52,911 nucleotides of DNA from Actinomycetes bacterium (lineage in GTDB: Bacteria; Actinomycetota; Acidimicrobiia; Acidimicrobiales; Ilumatobacteraceae): positions 1 through 52,911 of the forward strand of contig BJGC01000015.1 in the NCBI GenBank assembly GCA_014190235.1, in the 5' to 3' direction. Each line of letters starts with the position of its first letter. Position 1 is the first letter of the stretch. A program made the position numbers and the translations under genes. Below are positions 1-8,704 of the stretch, in pieces. Under the pieces are notes generated by a model, which saw only the letters and a list, made by a program, of their open reading frames with translations, was not told the DNA's origin and did not search any database.

Positions 1-1
1 G

Positions 2-103
2 GAGTTGGGCAAGCCAATCGCAATGGACGAAGGTCTTCGGTTCGCCATCCGCGAGGGTGGTCGCACTGTGGGTGCTGGTCGCGTAACCAAGATTTTCAAG
101 TGA
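2..103 (+). CDS. tuf: Elongation factor Tu, C-terminal end (partial)
   Basis: The frame open at the left edge encodes 33 residues ending in [14 protein letters not shown] and a TGA stop. This is the conserved C-terminal beta-barrel tail of EF-Tu, the GTPase that brings aminoacyl-tRNA to the ribosome. The start and the GTPase domain lie outside the window. It sits 12 bases before rpsJ, the usual tuf-rpsJ order of bacterial str/S10 clusters, and is probably co-transcribed with it. Confidence 0.95.
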   Translation, partial: ELGKPIAMDEGLRFAIREGGRTVGAGRVTKIFK

Positions 104-115
104 TAGGACGAAACA

Positions 116-430
116 ATGGCAAAAAGTAGCATCCGCATCCGCCTCAAGGCATTTGATCATGTCATCATCGATCAATCAACACGCAAGATTGTCGAGACAG
201 TCGGACGCACTGATTGCAAAATCATCGGTCCTATTCCATTGCCAACTGACAAGCACCGATTCACAGTTGTTCGTGGACCTCACGTTGACAAAGACTCTCG
301 AGAGCACTTTGAGATGCGAATCCATAAGCGCCTGATTGACATCATTGAGCCAAATGCCAAGACCATCGATTCGCTCCAACGCATCGAACTGCCAGCAGGC
401 GTCGATATTGAGATCAAGATTCAGGGATAA
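116..430 (+). CDS. rpsJ: 30S ribosomal protein S10 (uS10)
   Basis: The 104-residue product has the normal S10 length. It carries the family core with [10 protein letters not shown] near the N-terminus, GPIPLPT near residue 40 and the [20 protein letters not shown] segment around residues 53-72. S10 lies in the 30S head near S3 and S14 and also acts as NusE in antitermination. An AGGA at 105-108 precedes the ATG at suitable spacing. It follows tuf directly, but the usual next gene, rplC, is about 3.5 kb downstream, with three unrelated genes in between. Confidence 0.98.
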   Translation: MAKSSIRIRLKAFDHVIIDQSTRKIVETVGRTDCKIIGPIPLPTDKHRFTVVRGPHVDKDSREHFEMRIHKRLIDIIEPNAKTIDSLQRIELPAGVDIEIKIQG

Positions 431-492
431 TTTTTACCAAATTCTTATTTTGATGTCTGTTTTTTGCCCGACTAGTGCGATAAAAGTAAGCC

Positions 493-1608
493 ATGACTGA
501 TTCGCATTGGATTAACCAGCCTCCACAGTTGCCCAGCACGAGCAGACGTGGTCGTCGTGTTGTGGCGCAACTTATCTCTATGGTGATTGTTCTGAGTACA
601 GCAGGAGCCGCTGGTTACTTGGGCGCTCAGTATGCCCAAGATGAATCAGCCTCGACGATGGCTCCACTCGTGACCGCTCCACCCGTTGATAATGCATCAG
701 TTGGAACATCCAGCATTGCCAAAGCAGCAAATGTCATTGCACCAAGCGTGGTGACAATTGATTCAGTGAGTGACTCAGGCGAAGCAATCGGTACGGGAGT
801 CATCTTGAGTAGCGATGGTGAGATCCTTACCAATGCTCATGTTATTGAAGGGGCGACGACTGTTCGTGTGCGACTTGGTGGAGAGACAGAACCCCGAGTT
901 GCCGATGTGCTCGGAACCGATTCCGGAAATGATCTGGGTCTTATCAAGTTGCGAAAAGCGAGCGGATTAATATCGGCGACACTTGCTGATCCACTCAGCA
1001 TTGCAGTTGGAGATCAGGTTGTTGCTGTTGGATATGCACTTGATCTTGATGGTGGCCCAAGTGTGACATCCGGAATCGTGTCGGCTCTTAATCGCACGCT
1101 CACACTAGACAGTGGTGCATTGAACGCGCTCATTCAAACAGATGCAGCAATTTCATCTGGCAACTCTGGCGGGCCACTTATTAACATGAGTGGTCAGCTC
1201 ATCGGCATTAATACAGCGGTTGCTCGCGGAGATTCCTCAACTGCTGCAAATAATATTGGTTTTGCTATCTCAGTTGGCGAAGTTATTCGTGTTGTCGATG
1301 CACTACGCAAGCAAGCAAGCGGAACAGTACGTGCCGAAGGGTATTTGGGGGTCGGGCTCTCTGATCGCAGCGACGGCGGACAGGGTGCGGTGGTATCGCA
1401 AATTGCTCCAGATTCTCCTGCAGAAAAAGCCGGGCTCAAAGTGGATGACGTCGTTCTTGAGGTCAATGGTCAGCCCATTACTGGACAAGGCTCGCTCATC
1501 GCAGTTGTTCGAGATTCTGCTCCCGGGGATGAGATTGCAATCATTGTTTTGCGTAAAGGCTCACGTCTCACGCTCACAGCAAAGCTTGTGGTTCGAAAGA
1601 GTAGTTAA
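493..1608 (+). CDS. Membrane-anchored HtrA/DegP-like serine protease with PDZ domain
   Basis: This 371-residue protein has a short cytoplasmic N-terminus, one hydrophobic anchor (about residues 23-45), a proline/threonine-rich linker, a trypsin-like domain and one C-terminal PDZ domain (about 283-368). The catalytic triad is visible as H116 (TNAHV), D147 (GNDLGLIKL) and S225 (GNSGGPL). This is the HtrA/S1C plan: an envelope protease that trims or removes misfolded exported proteins. It lies between rpsJ and rplC, where no protease gene is expected. No clear Shine-Dalgarno is seen; TAAAAG at 481-486 is a poor match to the -10 boxes found before other genes here. It converges on the next gene with 7 bases between stops. 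Confidence 0.93.
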   Translation: MTDSHWINQPPQLPSTSRRGRRVVAQLISMVIVLSTAGAAGYLGAQYAQDESASTMAPLVTAPPVDNASVGTSSIAKAANVIAPSVVTIDSVSDSGEAIGTGVILSSDGEILTNAHVIEGATTVRVRLGGETEPRVADVLGTDSGNDLGLIKLRKASGLISATLADPLSIAVGDQVVAVGYALDLDGGPSVTSGIVSALNRTLTLDSGALNALIQTDAAISSGNSGGPLINMSGQLIGINTAVARGDSSTAANNIGFAISVGEVIRVVDALRKQASGTVRAEGYLGVGLSDRSDGGQGAVVSQIAPDSPAEKAGLKVDDVVLEVNGQPITGQGSLIAVVRDSAPGDEIAIIVLRKGSRLTLTAKLVVRKSS

Positions 1609-1615
1609 AAAACAT

Positions 1616-2422
1616 CTACGAGAGATGACAGATCGGGAACCGCTCGATGTCAAGAGAATCTCCGTCTAGCAAACCTGCATCCTCGAAGGGTGGCGACGTT
1701 GTCCACGGACGAGTCGCCCATCGCGCATCATCACCAACATAACGTAGGCTGACAACCCGCCGAGAAGAACTATGGCCAATTGTGCCAGGTGCGCGATGCA
1801 GTGTACGAAAATGAAATGCAACAACGTCACCCGGAACAGCAGCGAAAGATTTGATTTCTCCGCGAGTCTCGAGTTCTTGCGCGGTGGGCATAGGGAGAAA
1901 TCCATCGGCATTAAGCGCATAGGGCGACTGATCGATAAAACGATTCGGAATATATCTCTCGCCCCACAGATGGCTACTAACAAGACAGCGCAATGCAATT
2001 GATTCTGGAATGTCATCTAATGGGATCCACAGACTCACGTTGTCTAGACCGTTGACGCCGTAATACGGATCATCATGGTGCCAAGGAGTTGGCGTTGATG
2101 TACCAGCCTCTTTGACTAATACATGTTCGTGAAAAAACCGCGGTTGCGATGTGTTCATCAATGCACCGGCAATAGCCGGAAGTACACCCTGCAGCGCTGC
2201 ATCTTTGTATTGTGTGATGTGCTGCCAATTGACATAGTCATCAAAGAACCGACCAGTATCAGCTGTCGATGTGTAGTCGTTGGCCCATTTGCTTGGTGAG
2301 GCCATATTGATGGCAAGACCATCGGCAAGAGAATCAAGAGTTTCTTGAGCAACGACGCCACGCAAGAGGACTGCGCCGTCATGCTGATACGCATGAATGT
2401 CGTGCGCTGTCACCAAGTGCAT
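1616..2422 (-). CDS. Phytanoyl-CoA dioxygenase (PhyH) family Fe(II)/2-oxoglutarate oxygenase
   Basis: Using the ATG at 2420-2422 gives 268 residues beginning MHLVTAHDIHAYQHDGA. The longer open frame upstream runs into the divergent gene and has no recognisable content. The metal triad of the family is visible: H115 and D117 in WHHDDPYY and a distal H209 in TLHRAPG. R221/R222 is placed to bind 2-oxoglutarate. Members hydroxylate varied small molecules or acyl-CoAs; the substrate cannot be read here. TACGCT lies exactly six bases before the ATG, so the mRNA is probably leaderless. Its promoter overlaps that of the divergent hydrolase. Confidence 0.85.
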   Translation of the reverse strand: MHLVTAHDIHAYQHDGAVLLRGVVAQETLDSLADGLAINMASPSKWANDYTSTADTGRFFDDYVNWQHITQYKDAALQGVLPAIAGALMNTSQPRFFHEHVLVKEAGTSTPTPWHHDDPYYGVNGLDNVSLWIPLDDIPESIALRCLVSSHLWGERYIPNRFIDQSPYALNADGFLPMPTAQELETRGEIKSFAAVPGDVVAFHFRTLHRAPGTIGHSSSRRVVSLRYVGDDARWATRPWTTSPPFEDAGLLDGDSLDIERFPICHLS

Positions 2423-2428
2423 AGCAAG

Positions 2429-2438
2429 AGCGTAATGT
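2429..2438. promoter_or_regulatory. Overlapping divergent -10 boxes for two leaderless genes
   Basis: On the plus strand TAATGT (2433-2438) is followed by six bases and the ATG at 2445. On the minus strand TACGCT (2434-2429) is followed by six bases and the ATG at 2422. The two hexamers share positions 2433-2434. TANNNT about seven bases before a start codon is the actinobacterial leaderless-promoter layout. No convincing -35 is visible for either. The call rests on the spacing matching five other gene starts in this window. Confidence 0.6.
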
Positions 2439-2444
2439 CGGTGT

Positions 2445-3647
2445 ATGCAAGATCTTGATGTACACCTCGGAGGTAGTCGACCATTTGGCCTGGGATATTG
2501 GCCGTTGCCAGAGGATGACCCAGGTGTTGAGATTGCGCGTGAGTCAATCAGGCTCGTCTCACCTGATGGCGCGCTTGTTCGTGGACTTCTGTGGACGCCG
2601 CCGCACGGCAAGAAATGGAAGACGGCAATTATCTTGACTCATCCTCGTGGTGATTTCAGTGTGCATTATGCGTGTCCGCTATTGGCAGCGGCAGGGTATG
2701 CGGTGCTCGGATTTTCTACGCGCTATATCAACAACGACACAGATTGTCTGCACGAAAATTGCATCGTCGATGTCAAGACAGCATTTGATGAAGTTGTTCG
2801 TCGAGGTGCCGAGGCCGTTGTGCTGTTAGGCAACTCAGGTGGCGGTTCACTCATGGCAATGGCTCACGCCCAACTCGGAATCGGTGATGGCTGGATCGGA
2901 ATGGCGGCGCATCCTGGTGAAGGGGTCTTCATGCTGCAGGTCATCGACCCATCGGTGACAGATGAGAACGATCCGTTTAGTCGTGATCCAGAACTAGACA
3001 TGTACAACCCCGACAACGGGTGGCGACCATGGCCAGAGCACAGCCACTATGACTCTGACTGGCTCACCACATATCGGGCGGCGCAAGTGGCTCGCGTTGG
3101 GCGCATTGATGAGGTGGCCAAGGCGTCTTTGGCTGACGCCGAGGCCGCCGGCTTGGCTTTGGCAGGGGTGGATAAAGCCAAAAATCTGGGGCAGTGGCGT
3201 GATCTGCGAGCCCGCCGGGTATTCACCAAATATCTGACGATTTATCGAACATTGGCCGATCCTGCGTATTTAGACCTGACAATTGACCCTGATGATCGCA
3301 TTTTGGGCAGTCTTTTTGCCTTTCCGGACCCTTTTGAGGCCAATTATGGCCGAGGTGGACTGGCTCGAACCATGACCAATCGGGGCTGGCTCAGCACATG
3401 GTCAGGCCTGTCGAGCCATGCCAAGTTGGCCGACACCATGCCTCAGGTAAAAGTGCCCACGATTCTGGTGCATCCAACGGCTGATACCGAGATTCGGATC
3501 TGGCAGGCAAAGGAGATCGTGGCAAATGCCGGTGCCAGCGATACCACCTACCACGAGATGATCGGGGCGCCGCACTATCTAGAGGGGCATCGACGTCAGG
3601 CCATTGAGGTGGTGGTGGAGTGGCTACGGGCGAGATTTCCGACCTGA
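2445..3647 (+). CDS. Alpha/beta-hydrolase fold protein, function unknown
   Basis: The 400-residue protein has the alpha/beta-hydrolase pattern. A strand-turn segment ILTHPRGD (about 63-70) supplies the oxyanion region, the nucleophile elbow GNSGGG places Ser131 as nucleophile, and a C-terminal HPTADTEIR / GAPHYLEGH region offers an acid and His377. It is longer than simple hydrolases, with a helical cap-like insertion at about residues 190-300. Esterase, lipase or thioesterase chemistry is possible and no substrate can be named. It begins 22 bases from the divergent PhyH-family gene, so the two may belong to one catabolic function, which is inference. It has no Shine-Dalgarno and probably a leaderless start. 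Confidence 0.8.
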   Translation: MQDLDVHLGGSRPFGLGYWPLPEDDPGVEIARESIRLVSPDGALVRGLLWTPPHGKKWKTAIILTHPRGDFSVHYACPLLAAAGYAVLGFSTRYINNDTDCLHENCIVDVKTAFDEVVRRGAEAVVLLGNSGGGSLMAMAHAQLGIGDGWIGMAAHPGEGVFMLQVIDPSVTDENDPFSRDPELDMYNPDNGWRPWPEHSHYDSDWLTTYRAAQVARVGRIDEVAKASLADAEAAGLALAGVDKAKNLGQWRDLRARRVFTKYLTIYRTLADPAYLDLTIDPDDRILGSLFAFPDPFEANYGRGGLARTMTNRGWLSTWSGLSSHAKLADTMPQVKVPTILVHPTADTEIRIWQAKEIVANAGASDTTYHEMIGAPHYLEGHRRQAIEVVVEWLRARFPT

Positions 3648-3823
3648 CACGACCTGAAAATTCTGGGGGTCGTCGCGGTGAAATCGACAAGTTCTGCCGA
3701 TAGAGTTTTGCTTTCCTGAACGGGGGATTCGTCCCTCGCCAAGAGCTTGACCGTCGTTTGGTCCAAACAATCGACGTCTATGTAGGCCACTTCGGTGGAA
3801 CCGCATGGCACAACCCAAATAGG

Positions 3824-3851
3824 TGCTCCGCCGACTATGTCGTGCGGAGCA
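3824..3851 (+). promoter_or_regulatory. Strong hairpin in the rplC leader
   Basis: TGCTCCGCCGAC (3824-3835), a three-base loop TAT and GTCG-T-GCGGAGCA (3839-3851) form a 12-bp stem with one bulged T. It lies 48 bases before the rplC start and is not followed by a U-run, so it looks like a leader structure rather than a terminator. A second small hairpin (GTTTG/CAAAC, about 3756-3768) lies upstream. In other bacteria the S10 operon leader binds L4 for feedback control. Whether this hairpin does so is inference. Confidence 0.5.
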
Positions 3852-3899
3852 TTTGCATGAAGCACACAGAAATTTCAACGTAAAGAAAAGGTTGCCACC

Positions 3900-4538
3900 A
3901 TGGCACAAAGAGCGATCGTCGGCGAAAAGGTCGGCATGACACAGATTTGGGGAGATGACCAGCGCATCGTCCCCGTCACTGTGTTGCGCATCGACCCAGC
4001 GCGCATCGTCCAAGTGAAAACAACAGAACGCGACGGCTACAACGCCGTTCAAGTGACGTTCGGAAACCAGGACGCAAGCAAACTCAACAAACCAGAGGCG
4101 GGACACTTCGCCAAAGCTGGCGTAGAGGCAGGTCGACATCTTGTCGAATTGCGTCTCGACTCTGTTGATGGATTTGAAGTCGGTAAAGAAATTTGCGTTG
4201 ACACATTGACTGCAGGAGAAAAAGTTGACGTCACTGCAGTGAGTCGCGGTAAAGGTTTTGCTGGCGGAATGAAGCGACACAACTTCAGTGGACAGGGAGC
4301 AAGTCACGGTAACCACAAGCACCATCGTGCTCCTGGTTCGATTGGTTCATGTTCATTTCCGGGTCGCGTACTTAAGGGTCTGCGGATGGCTGGTCACATG
4401 GGACACAACCAAGTCACCACGCTCAATCTTGTTGTCGTACAAGCCGACCTCGAGCGCGGATTGTTGTTGGTGCGAGGTGCAGTACCCGGACCCAACGGTG
4501 GCGTTGTCATCGTTCGTAACGCAGTGAAGGCGAACTAA
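3900..4538 (+). CDS. rplC: 50S ribosomal protein L3 (uL3)
   Basis: The 212-residue product starts MAQRAIVGEKVGMTQIW, typical of bacterial L3. It contains the extended internal loop region SRGKGFAGGMKRHNFSG followed by GASHGNHKHHRAPGSIG, the part that reaches towards the peptidyl-transferase centre. L3 helps nucleate 23S rRNA folding. A weak AAGG lies before the ATG. It is the first gene of the long ribosomal block and has a 252-base upstream gap with a strong leader hairpin, so it probably has its own promoter here instead of reading through from rpsJ. Confidence 0.98.
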   Translation: MAQRAIVGEKVGMTQIWGDDQRIVPVTVLRIDPARIVQVKTTERDGYNAVQVTFGNQDASKLNKPEAGHFAKAGVEAGRHLVELRLDSVDGFEVGKEICVDTLTAGEKVDVTAVSRGKGFAGGMKRHNFSGQGASHGNHKHHRAPGSIGSCSFPGRVLKGLRMAGHMGHNQVTTLNLVVVQADLERGLLLVRGAVPGPNGGVVIVRNAVKAN

Positions 4539-4540
4539 AA

Positions 4541-5164
4541 ATGGCCTCAGTATCTCTGACAAGTATTTCCGGAAAGAAATCCGGAACAGTCGAACTCTCT
4601 GACGAACTTTTTTCTATTCAACCCAATGTTCCAGTGATGCACCAAGTGGTCACTGCCCAACTTGCTCACCGTCGTGCCGGAACCCAGAGCACCAAGACAC
4701 GCGCTGAAGTTTCTGGTGGTGGCAAGAAGCCATTCAGCCAAAAAGGAACCGGCGGCGCTCGACAGGGATCAACACGCGCACCTCATTACACAGGTGGCGG
4801 TATTGCGCTCGGACCTCGTCCGCGCAAATATAGTCAGCGCACTCCTCGCAAAATGGTTCGGTTGGCTTTGCGGTCTGCATTGTCAGATCGCAATCTTGCT
4901 GGGCGCATTGTTGTTCTAGATTCATGGGAGATGGAGACACCTAGCACCAAGAGTGCTGTCACCGCTCTACGCGCAATCGGTATTGAGGGCAAAGTGCTTG
5001 TCGTACTCACGCCCCAAGACGATGCTGTTGCAAAAAGTTTGCGCAACGTTGTCGACGTACAAATCGTCAGCGTCGCCGAACTCAATGCCTACGACGTGCT
5101 CTGTAACGACTGGCTTGTTTTCACCCAAGCAAGCTTGCCGATGGCCAAGGAAGGCGACAAATGA
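4541..5164 (+). CDS. rplD: 50S ribosomal protein L4 (uL4)
   Basis: The 207 residues show the L4 pattern. There is an N-terminal globular part, the extended loop with [19 protein letters not shown] (about residues 63-83) that lines the nascent-peptide exit tunnel, and the [19 protein letters not shown] segment after it. L4 is a primary 23S rRNA binder and in some bacteria also the S10 operon repressor. It begins two bases after rplC stops and overlaps rplW by four bases (ATGA), so the three are translationally linked. Confidence 0.98.
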   Translation: MASVSLTSISGKKSGTVELSDELFSIQPNVPVMHQVVTAQLAHRRAGTQSTKTRAEVSGGGKKPFSQKGTGGARQGSTRAPHYTGGGIALGPRPRKYSQRTPRKMVRLALRSALSDRNLAGRIVVLDSWEMETPSTKSAVTALRAIGIEGKVLVVLTPQDDAVAKSLRNVVDVQIVSVAELNAYDVLCNDWLVFTQASLPMAKEGDK

Positions 5165-5451
5165 AAGATCCACGCGACATCATTCTTGCGCCGGTTGTCT
5201 CTGAAAAGAGCTATGGCCTCATGGAGAACGACGTGTACACATTTCAAGTACACCCTGATGCAACAAAACCAGAAATTCATGACGCCATCGAAGCAATTTG
5301 GGGCGTCAAAGTTCTGAGAGTAAACACTGTAAACCGCAAAGGAAAACTTCAGCGGACTCGTAACACCAACCGTATTGGCAAGCGCCCGAGCACAAAGCGC
5401 GCCATCGTCACCCTCGCAGCGGGAAACAAAATCTCGCTGTTTGAAAGCTGA
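5161..5451 (+). CDS. rplW: 50S ribosomal protein L23 (uL23)
   Basis: The 96-residue product opens with [26 protein letters not shown], the L23 signature, and continues with [23 protein letters not shown]23 sits beside the exit of the polypeptide tunnel and is the docking site for trigger factor and the signal recognition particle. Its ATG overlaps the rplD stop in an ATGA. The length is normal and nothing odd is seen. Confidence 0.97.
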   Translation: MKDPRDIILAPVVSEKSYGLMENDVYTFQVHPDATKPEIHDAIEAIWGVKVLRVNTVNRKGKLQRTRNTNRIGKRPSTKRAIVTLAAGNKISLFES

Positions 5452-5458
5452 GTAAGTC

Positions 5459-6295
5459 ATGGCTATTCGCAAACGCAAACCCACAAGTCCTGGTCGCCGT
5501 TTTCAAACGGTGTCCGACTTCAGTGAGATCACCAAGACAACTCCTGAAAAAACATTGCTTGCTCCGATCAAGAACACTGGTGGACGCAACTCGTACGGTC
5601 GCAAGACATCACGTCACCGTGGTGGCGCGCACAAGCGTCAATACCGAATCATTGATTTCAAGCGCATCAAAGACGGAATGCCTGCCAAGGTTGCTTCGAT
5701 TGAATATGACCCGAACCGCACATGCCGCATCGCGCTCTTGCATTACGAAGACGGAACCAAGGCGTACATTCTGGCTCCAAAAGGTCTTGAAGTTGGACAA
5801 CGCGTTGAGAGTGGTCAAGGCGCAGACATCAAACCAGGTAACGCACTTTCGTTGCGGTACATCCCTGTCGGAACAACTGTGCACAACGTCGAACTGCGAC
5901 CTGGTCAAGGTGGCAAAATGGCTCGCTCTGCCGGAACAGCCGTGCAGTTAGTTGCCAAAGATGGTGACTTCGCCACATTGCGTATGCCTTCAACAGAAAT
6001 GCGTCGCGTGCTGCTTGACTGTCGCGCAACTGTCGGAGAAGTGGGCAACGCTGAGCATGAACTCATCAAGATCGGTAAGGCTGGTCGTAACCGCTGGAAA
6101 GGTGTGCGCCCGCAGACACGCGGTGTTGCCATGAACCCAGTCGATCACCCTCTTGGTGGTGGAGAAGGAAAAACTTCTGGTGGTCGTCCTGCGGTTTCTC
6201 CTTGGGGTAAGCCAGAAGGTCGTACACGTGACAAGAACAAGCCGTCACAATCACTCCTCGTTCGTCGTCGTCGTACAAGCAAGGGTCGGAGGTAA
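5459..6295 (+). CDS. rplB: 50S ribosomal protein L2 (uL2)
   Basis: The 278-residue product has the two-domain L2 plan: an N-terminal RNA-binding domain with [19 protein letters not shown], and a C-terminal part with [21 protein letters not shown], which holds the histidine close to the peptidyl-transferase centre. The basic C-terminus [10 protein letters not shown] is typical. L2 is needed for subunit association and peptidyl-transfer activity. It follows rplW after 7 bases and precedes rpsS by 3, within the S10-type order. Confidence 0.98.
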   Translation: MAIRKRKPTSPGRRFQTVSDFSEITKTTPEKTLLAPIKNTGGRNSYGRKTSRHRGGAHKRQYRIIDFKRIKDGMPAKVASIEYDPNRTCRIALLHYEDGTKAYILAPKGLEVGQRVESGQGADIKPGNALSLRYIPVGTTVHNVELRPGQGGKMARSAGTAVQLVAKDGDFATLRMPSTEMRRVLLDCRATVGEVGNAEHELIKIGKAGRNRWKGVRPQTRGVAMNPVDHPLGGGEGKTSGGRPAVSPWGKPEGRTRDKNKPSQSLLVRRRRTSKGRR

Positions 6296-6298
6296 TTT

Positions 6299-6577
6299 AT
6301 GTCTCGCAGTTTGAAAAAAGGTGCGTTCGTTGACGATCACTTGATGAAAAAGATTGACGCAGCAAATGCCGCGGGCGATCGCAAAGTCATCAAGACATGG
6401 TCGAGGCGTTCCACAGTTATTCCTGACATGGTGGGTCACACCTTCGCAGTACACGACGGACGCAAGCATGTTCCGGTGTACGTCACCGAGTCCATGGTCG
6501 GCCACAAGTTGGGCGAGTTCGCACCAACTCGAACATTTAAATTTCACTCCGGACACGAAAAGACTGTGAAAAAATAG
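6299..6577 (+). CDS. rpsS: 30S ribosomal protein S19 (uS19)
   Basis: The 92-residue product is the normal size and starts [19 protein letters not shown]. It has the conserved [43 protein letters not shown] core. S19 forms a complex with S13 at the 30S head and contacts the A-site region. It lies between rplB and rplV, each two or three bases apart, as in most bacteria. Confidence 0.98.
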   Translation: MSRSLKKGAFVDDHLMKKIDAANAAGDRKVIKTWSRRSTVIPDMVGHTFAVHDGRKHVPVYVTESMVGHKLGEFAPTRTFKFHSGHEKTVKK

Positions 6578-6579
6578 CC

Positions 6580-7161
6580 ATGACTGGTCCAAAACTCAAC
6601 GAAGCAAACAATAAAGTCGGAACCTCTAGCGGAACACGAGCGAGCGCACGATTCGTACGCGGTTCTGCTTCAAAAGTGCGCGTGGTCTTGAATCTCATCA
6701 GAGATCAAAATGTTCGACGTGCAGACGAAATCTTGCAATTCACTGATCGTGAAGCGGCGCGCATCGTGCGTAAGTTGCTGGCGTCAGCAGTTGCCAATGC
6801 CGTCAATAATGATGGTCAAGATGCAGACGATCTTTATGTCAAGGCCTGTTTTGCCGATGAGGGTCCAACTCTCAAGCGGTTCAGGCCACGCGCCAAAGGT
6901 CGTGCAGGACCCATCTTGAAGCGTTCTTCGCACATCACCATCGTGCTCGCGCGAATGAGCGACGAAAAAATTGCAGTTCGTGACATCAAATCAAGTGCCC
7001 GTGGATCGGCATTGTCGAGCCGTCGTGCTCGTGTTGAGGGTTCTCGCAAGCGCACCCCAGAGACTGCGTCAGCACCAGCCGACACAGCACCAGTTGAATC
7101 AATCGAAGCGGCCGAAGAGATCATCACTCTCGACGTCACAACAGACGAAATGGAGAAGTGA
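6580..7161 (+). CDS. rplV: 50S ribosomal protein L22 (uL22) with long tails
   Basis: Residues of about 21-135 match L22: [33 protein letters not shown], then the beta-hairpin region ending [24 protein letters not shown]22 lines the exit tunnel and contacts every 23S domain. The protein is 193 residues, whereas L22 is usually about 110-120. It has a polar extension of roughly 20 residues at the N-terminus and a tail of about 55 residues that starts basic and becomes acidic ([17 protein letters not shown]). The stop overlaps the rpsC ATG by one base (TGATG). Confidence 0.96.
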   Translation: MTGPKLNEANNKVGTSSGTRASARFVRGSASKVRVVLNLIRDQNVRRADEILQFTDREAARIVRKLLASAVANAVNNDGQDADDLYVKACFADEGPTLKRFRPRAKGRAGPILKRSSHITIVLARMSDEKIAVRDIKSSARGSALSSRRARVEGSRKRTPETASAPADTAPVESIEAAEEIITLDVTTDEMEK

Positions 7162-8048
7162 TGGGTCAAAAAATTAATCCCTACGGCTTCCGCCTCGGAA
7201 TCACCACCGACTGGAAGAGTCGTTGGTTCAGTATTCGTGAATACAAGGATTACCTCACAGAGGACTGGAAAATCCGCGACTATCTCATGGCCACACTTGA
7301 CGACGCTGCAGTGAGCCGTGTCGAAATCGAGCGTACCCGCGACAAGTTGCGTATTGACGTGCACACCGCACGTCCTGGAATCGTGATCGGTCGAAAAGGC
7401 GCCAAGGCAGAAGAACTCCGAGGCGGCCTCGCAAAAATCACCGGAAATAATAAATTGCAACTCAACATTGTTGAGATCAAGCAAGCAGAACTTGATGCTG
7501 CGCTCATCGCTCAGGGTGTTGCAGATCAATTGCTCAACCGTATTGCGTTTCGTCGTGCCATGAAGCGCGCCGTACAAAATGCACAAAAATATGGTGCACT
7601 TGGTATTCGTGTTCAGTGTTCAGGACGTTTGGGAGGCGCAGAAATGAGCCGCACCGAGTGGTATCGCGAAGGACGAGTTCCATTGCATACTTTGCGAGCA
7701 GATATCGATTATGGATTCCGTGAAGCCGCAACAAGCTCAGGTCGAGTTGGTGTCAAGGTCTGGATCTACAAGGGAGACATTCTTCCGTACAAGAGTCAGT
7801 CACAAGACAAGATCACTCAAGAGGCTGCAATGGCAGTTGGCGAGACGTCTGGTCAGTCACAAACAGAAGTCCGTCGCGTGGTGTCATCTGCTGGGCCACG
7901 TGTTCAGCAAGAAATCGCCGAAGTTGAAGTGACTCCGTTGGTCAAAGAAGCCGACCCCGAATTCGAGCGCTTGTTAGAAGAAGAAGAAGCAATTGAAAAA
8001 CGTCTCCATGATTCTCATGAGACACCCAAATTGCGTGGGGAGGGCTGA
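7161..8048 (+). CDS. rpsC: 30S ribosomal protein S3 (uS3)
   Basis: The ATG at 7161, one base inside the rplV stop, gives 295 residues starting [14 protein letters not shown], the standard S3 N-terminus; a GTG one codon upstream is the only alternative. The KH domain is seen as [20 protein letters not shown] and the C-terminal domain as [32 protein letters not shown]3 forms part of the mRNA entry channel with helicase function. A tail of about 60 acidic, glutamate-rich residues makes it longer than usual. Confidence 0.97.
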   Translation: MGQKINPYGFRLGITTDWKSRWFSIREYKDYLTEDWKIRDYLMATLDDAAVSRVEIERTRDKLRIDVHTARPGIVIGRKGAKAEELRGGLAKITGNNKLQLNIVEIKQAELDAALIAQGVADQLLNRIAFRRAMKRAVQNAQKYGALGIRVQCSGRLGGAEMSRTEWYREGRVPLHTLRADIDYGFREAATSSGRVGVKVWIYKGDILPYKSQSQDKITQEAAMAVGETSGQSQTEVRRVVSSAGPRVQQEIAEVEVTPLVKEADPEFERLLEEEEAIEKRLHDSHETPKLRGEG

Positions 8049-8050
8049 TC

Positions 8051-8467
8051 ATGTTGATGCCTCGTAAAATTAAGCACCGCAAGCAGCACCGTGGTCGCAT
8101 GACCGGAATGTCAAAGGGCGGAAACGAATTGGCCTTTGGCGAATACGGCATTCAAGCACTTGAGCCAGGCTGGCTCTCTGCTCGTCAAATCGAAGCAGCT
8201 CGTGTGGCGATGACTCGACACATTAAGCGTGGCGGAAAAGTGTGGATCAATATTTATCCAGACAAGCCCGTCACCAAGAAGCCTGCAGAAACTCGTATGG
8301 GTTCCGGAAAAGGTAACCCAGAGTTTTGGGTAGCCGTGGTCAGACCTGGACGCATCTTGTTTGAGTTGTCCTATCCATCAGAAGATGTTGCACGCAAGGC
8401 ACTCGAGCGTGCCGTGCAAAAACTTCCTATTAAGGCTCGCGTGATTTCACGCAACGAGCCCATCTGA
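8051..8467 (+). CDS. rplP: 50S ribosomal protein L16 (uL16)
   Basis: The 138-residue product starts [17 protein letters not shown] and contains [38 protein letters not shown], the L16 signature. L16 sits near the A-site tRNA and the central protuberance and is among the last proteins to join the 50S subunit. The ATG at 8051 matches the usual MLMPRK start, although the second ATG two codons later cannot be excluded. It lies two bases after rpsC. Confidence 0.98.
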   Translation: MLMPRKIKHRKQHRGRMTGMSKGGNELAFGEYGIQALEPGWLSARQIEAARVAMTRHIKRGGKVWINIYPDKPVTKKPAETRMGSGKGNPEFWVAVVRPGRILFELSYPSEDVARKALERAVQKLPIKARVISRNEPI

Positions 8468-8485
8468 GAGTAAGGCAGACACACG

Positions 8486-8704
8486 ATGACACAATCAATT
8501 TCTGATCTCCGAGACATGGATCTCGTCGCACTCGTTTCAGAGTTGCGCGCATCTAAGCAGGAGGCACTGAATCTGCGGTTCCGCAGCGCTACTGGACAAC
8601 TCGAAAATCATTCAGAGTTGCGCAAAGTACGCCGTCAAATCGCTCGTATCAACACGCTTATCCGTCAGCAAGAAATTGCTGTCGCTGAAAAGACCGGGAA
8701 GTGA
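8486..8704 (+). CDS. rpmC: 50S ribosomal protein L29 (uL29)
   Basis: This 72-residue all-helical protein has [40 protein letters not shown]-type content, the antiparallel helical hairpin of L29. It lies at the tunnel exit next to L23. An AAGG precedes the ATG after an 18-base gap. The final codons overlap the rpsQ GTG start (GTGA), which suggests coupled translation. Confidence 0.95.
   Translation: MTQSISDLRDMDLVALVSELRASKQEALNLRFRSATGQLENHSELRKVRRQIARINTLIRQQEIAVAEKTGK

Noticed and set aside
2423-2611. Longer N-terminus for the PhyH-family gene
   Set aside because: The extra 63 residues overlap the divergent hydrolase and are proline/arginine-rich without homology. The ATG at 2422 has a well-placed -10.
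3624-4325. 233-codon minus-strand frame covering the rplC upstream gap
   Set aside because: Most of it is antisense to rplC and the part in the gap shows no conserved content. The gap is better explained as a leader region.
6834-7586. 250-codon minus-strand open frame opposite rplV/rpsC
   Set aside because: It lies wholly antisense to two certain ribosomal protein genes, has no recognisable motif and has a cysteine-rich, shadow-like composition.
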